Part shown: piece by piece, positions 6,606-8,313 of the stretch | Layout of the letters: each line of letters begins with the position of its first letter | Numbering within the stretch: the first letter of the stretch is position 1 | Source: Chitinophagaceae bacterium | Lineage (GTDB): Bacteria > Bacteroidota > Bacteroidia > Chitinophagales > Chitinophagaceae | DNA: 8,313 bases | NCBI GenBank assembly: GCA_947483345.1 | Contig: CANKNL010000128.1 | Coordinates: 1 to 8,313 of the forward strand | Reading direction: 5' to 3' | Notes under the pieces: model-generated | Database searches by the model: none | Told to the model about the DNA's origin: nothing | Seen by the model: the letters and a program-made list of their open reading frames with translations, nothing else | Position numbers and translations under genes: made by a program

Positions 6606-7295
6606 TTAATGCCTTAACTCATCAACACTGAATGCCGGATTCTGTTCGTCTTTAATAAAGGCCACATCCTTATAAAATTCTACTTTACCTGTTTCAATAT
6701 TATACATGGCCCCTACAACACCAATCTCCCCGTTTTCCACCATCTGTTCAATGATAAAGCTGCGTTCAATAATGTTTTTAACACTGCGCTTTACATTAAT
6801 GGCCGCAACGTTTTCAACAAACTTTCCGTTTTTTGAATTACGCTTTTCAGTATTGGTGGTTTCTGATTCGGAATAAACAGCGGGTTGTATTTTGGATAAC
6901 AACTCAGTAAGGTTACCCATTTCAACATGATCGCAAGCGCCTTTTACAGCACCGCATTTGGTATGCCCTAATACCACAATCAGTTTTGAACCTGCAACCT
7001 TACAGGCAAACTCCATGCTTCCTAAAATATCAGTGTTTACAATATTACCCGCAATACGTACACTGAAAATATCTCCCAACCCTTGGTCAAATATCAGCTC
7101 GGCAGATGTGCGGCTATCAATACAACTAAGTATGATAGCAAAGGGCCATTGCCCATCTCTGGTATCATTTGCCTGGCCCAACAAGTCACGCTGTGCTTTT
7201 AAGTTTTTTATAAACCTTCCATTTCCTTCTTTTAATATATCCAATGCCGCACGCGGCGTTAAATTTGCCTGTGTTTCTTTTGTATGTGCTTTCAT
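6606..7295 (-). CDS. Beta-carbonic anhydrase without type II signature, in the DAB/SulP operon
   Basis: This is a 229-residue beta-class carbonic anhydrase. It opens with the usual family N-terminus (LTPRAALDILKEGNGRF, residues 12-28). The predicted zinc ligands are Cys58 and Asp60 (CIDSR, with Arg62), His111 and Cys114 (GHTKCGAVKGA). Where type II enzymes have a Trp three residues before the first Cys, this one has Ile, so the non-catalytic bicarbonate site of Can is not formed; Arg80 in SVRIAGN is kept. The N-terminus (MKAHTKETQ) is hydrophilic with no signal peptide, so the enzyme should be cytosolic. A charged, low-complexity segment (about 141-157) looks like a surface loop. It lies 34 bp after the SulP gene and 47 bp before dabA. 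SulP transporters fused to carbonic anhydrases are known, so the adjacency suggests that it works with the SulP protein on bicarbonate. It is clearly distinct from the Can-type enzyme at 581-1213. Confidence 0.93.
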   Translation of the reverse strand: MKAHTKETQANLTPRAALDILKEGNGRFIKNLKAQRDLLGQANDTRDGQWPFAIILSCIDSRTSAELIFDQGLGDIFSVRIAGNIVNTDILGSMEFACKVAGSKLIVVLGHTKCGAVKGACDHVEMGNLTELLSKIQPAVYSESETTNTEKRNSKNGKFVENVAAINVKRSVKNIIERSFIIEQMVENGEIGVVGAMYNIETGKVEFYKDVAFIKDEQNPAFSVDELRH

Positions 7296-7329
7296 TTTTT
7301 TAATGTGCTTTTATAATGTATTTAATTTT

Positions 7330-8313
7330 TTAAGCCGGTTCAATAAAATTGATCGTTTCAACTGTTATGTTTTTTGTTTTTGCATTGCTTCTAAAATCCC
7401 GTATGAGTTCAACCACATCGTATGCAATGGATTTTGAATTGGTGCAATCAATAATTACTTTAGAATTTGCCGGAATCTCTTCCAGTTGCTTAATCACACT
7501 TGCTTTATTAAAAAAGGAAACCTCTTCGGCCAAAACAAGTTGGTGAACTTCATGGCCCTCCTCTGTTGTTGTTGTTTCTTTCATATAATGTGAGTTGCGA
7601 TAACTGTGACGCAAAGTGTAAAAAATACCAAAGAAAATACCGATGGTAATACCTTTTAAAAGATCTGTTGCCAAAATACCAATAACGGTTGCTAAAAAAG
7701 GAATGAACTGTTCCCAACCTAATTTAAACATTTGTTTAAAAAGCATAGGCTTCGCTAATTTATATCCAACCATTAGCAAAATGGCTGCTAAGCTTGCTAG
7801 AGGAATCATATTCAACACGCTTGCAATAGTAATAGCGCTGATTAATAAAAACAGTCCGTGAAGTATGGCCGATAATTTTGTTTTGCCACCAAATGAAATA
7901 TTGGCCGAGCTGCGTACAATAACCTGTGTAACGGGTAATCCGCCGATTAGTCCTGAAAAAATATTTCCCAAGCCCTGTGCTTTTAATTCCCTGTTGGTTG
8001 GTGTAATTCTTTTATTGGGGTCCATTTTGTCCGACGCTTCAACACTAAGCAATGTTTCAAGGCTGGCCACAATGGCCAAGACAATGGCGATCTTCCAAAC
8101 TTCAATATTTGTAATGGCCGAAAAATCAGGAAAGGTGAACTGGCTGAAAAACTCTGTTAAATTCTTTGCAACCGGCAGCCTAACTACCTGGTCATCGGCT
8201 AAACTAAAATTTAATGTTCCGGCTTTAAACAAATAATTCATTACTATACCAAGAACTACAACCACAATGGGCCCCTGTATCAACTGAAAAATTTTATGTT
8301 TTTTTGTTAATAC
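7330..8313 (-). CDS. SulP family anion transporter with short STAS domain (probable bicarbonate transporter), N-terminus missing
   Basis: The frame is open from the right edge to TAA at 7330-7332, giving 327 visible residues. SulP proteins usually have about 500 or more, so the first several transmembrane helices and the start lie outside; the TTG at 8283 is internal. Visible parts in order: a transmembrane segment (GPIVVVVLGIVMNYLF), the VWKIAIVLAIVASLETLL helix, the SulP signature region (ASDKMD, NRELKAQGLGN, GGLPVTQVIVRSSANI, then GGKTKLSAILHG), and further helices to FFGIFYTL. After a Thr/Glu-rich linker comes a small STAS-like domain of about 70 residues (VIIDCTNSKSIAYD). SulP members move sulfate, bicarbonate, dicarboxylates or other anions across the inner membrane, often with Na+ or H+. 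Bicarbonate is inferred here from the adjoining carbonic anhydrase and dabAB genes; sulfate cannot be excluded. It is the first visible gene of the operon. Confidence 0.92.
   Translation of the reverse strand, partial: VLTKKHKIFQLIQGPIVVVVLGIVMNYLFKAGTLNFSLADDQVVRLPVAKNLTEFFSQFTFPDFSAITNIEVWKIAIVLAIVASLETLLSVEASDKMDPNKRITPTNRELKAQGLGNIFSGLIGGLPVTQVIVRSSANISFGGKTKLSAILHGLFLLISAITIASVLNMIPLASLAAILLMVGYKLAKPMLFKQMFKLGWEQFIPFLATVIGILATDLLKGITIGIFFGIFYTLRHSYRNSHYMKETTTTEEGHEVHQLVLAEEVSFFNKASVIKQLEEIPANSKVIIDCTNSKSIAYDVVELIRDFRSNAKTKNITVETINFIEPA

Larger units (their letters stand above)
1331..8313 (-). other. Inorganic-carbon uptake operon: SulP, beta-CA, dabA, dabB, DUF2490
   Basis: Five minus-strand genes run without interruption with gaps of 34, 47, 21 and 20 bp, which strongly suggests one transcription unit. 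The promoter and the 5' end of the SulP gene lie beyond the right edge. No LysR-type regulator gene, RuBisCO gene or carboxysome gene is visible in the window. The gene between dabB and the next transcription unit encodes an outer-membrane protein, which is not part of the described two-subunit DAB complex. Translation start regions are A-rich and lack clear Shine-Dalgarno motifs, as is usual in Bacteroidota. Confidence 0.8.

Noticed and set aside
7296..7329. Internal promoter between the SulP and carbonic anhydrase genes
   Set aside because: The 34-bp gap is very AT-rich but holds no TAnnTTTG element on the minus strand.
6958..7437. 159-residue open frame on the plus strand
   Set aside because: It lies antisense to the carbonic anhydrase gene and the SulP 3' end, both clearly real; the product has no recognisable domain.

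Overview
The window looks like chromosomal DNA from a member of the Bacteroidota, most likely a Chitinophagaceae-type heterotroph. The clues are a lack of strong Shine-Dalgarno sequences, a promoter that matches the Bacteroidota consensus (TTTG, 19 bp, TAnnTTTG), a DUF2490 outer-membrane barrel protein, and the general look of the proteins. The lineage below phylum is my inference. Coding density is high; no gap between genes exceeds about 120 bp, and I see no mobile elements, CRISPR arrays or RNA genes.

Layout. Positions 1-578 (+) hold the 3' part of a crotonase-family gene. Everything else is on the minus strand. Read in the direction of transcription, from the right edge: a SulP-family anion transporter with a short STAS domain (cut by the window edge, stop at 7330), a beta-carbonic anhydrase without the type II allosteric signature (7295-6606), dabA (6558-3991), dabB (3969-2113) and a DUF2490 outer-membrane protein (2092-1331). 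The gaps between these five genes are 34, 47, 21 and 20 bp, so they look like one operon whose promoter lies outside the window. After a further 117 bp to its start codon comes a separate gene for a type II (Can-like) beta-carbonic anhydrase (1213-581), which has its own well-formed promoter at 1222-1252. It ends 2 bp from the stop of the convergent crotonase gene.

How the genes work together. DabA (DUF2309, carbonic-anhydrase-like zinc site) and DabB (NuoL/Mrp-like proton channel) form the DAB inorganic-carbon accumulation complex, which uses the proton motive force to drive one-way hydration of CO2 to bicarbonate. SulP is a plausible second, direct bicarbonate importer. The two soluble beta-carbonic anhydrases interconvert CO2 and bicarbonate in the cytosol. 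No RuBisCO or carboxysome gene is visible. The set therefore suggests a supply of bicarbonate for carboxylases (acetyl-CoA, pyruvate or PEP carboxylase) at air-level CO2 rather than autotrophy. The least explained parts are the outer-membrane barrel gene at the operon end, a perfect 11-bp hairpin just before dabA, and a large membrane insertion in DabB.
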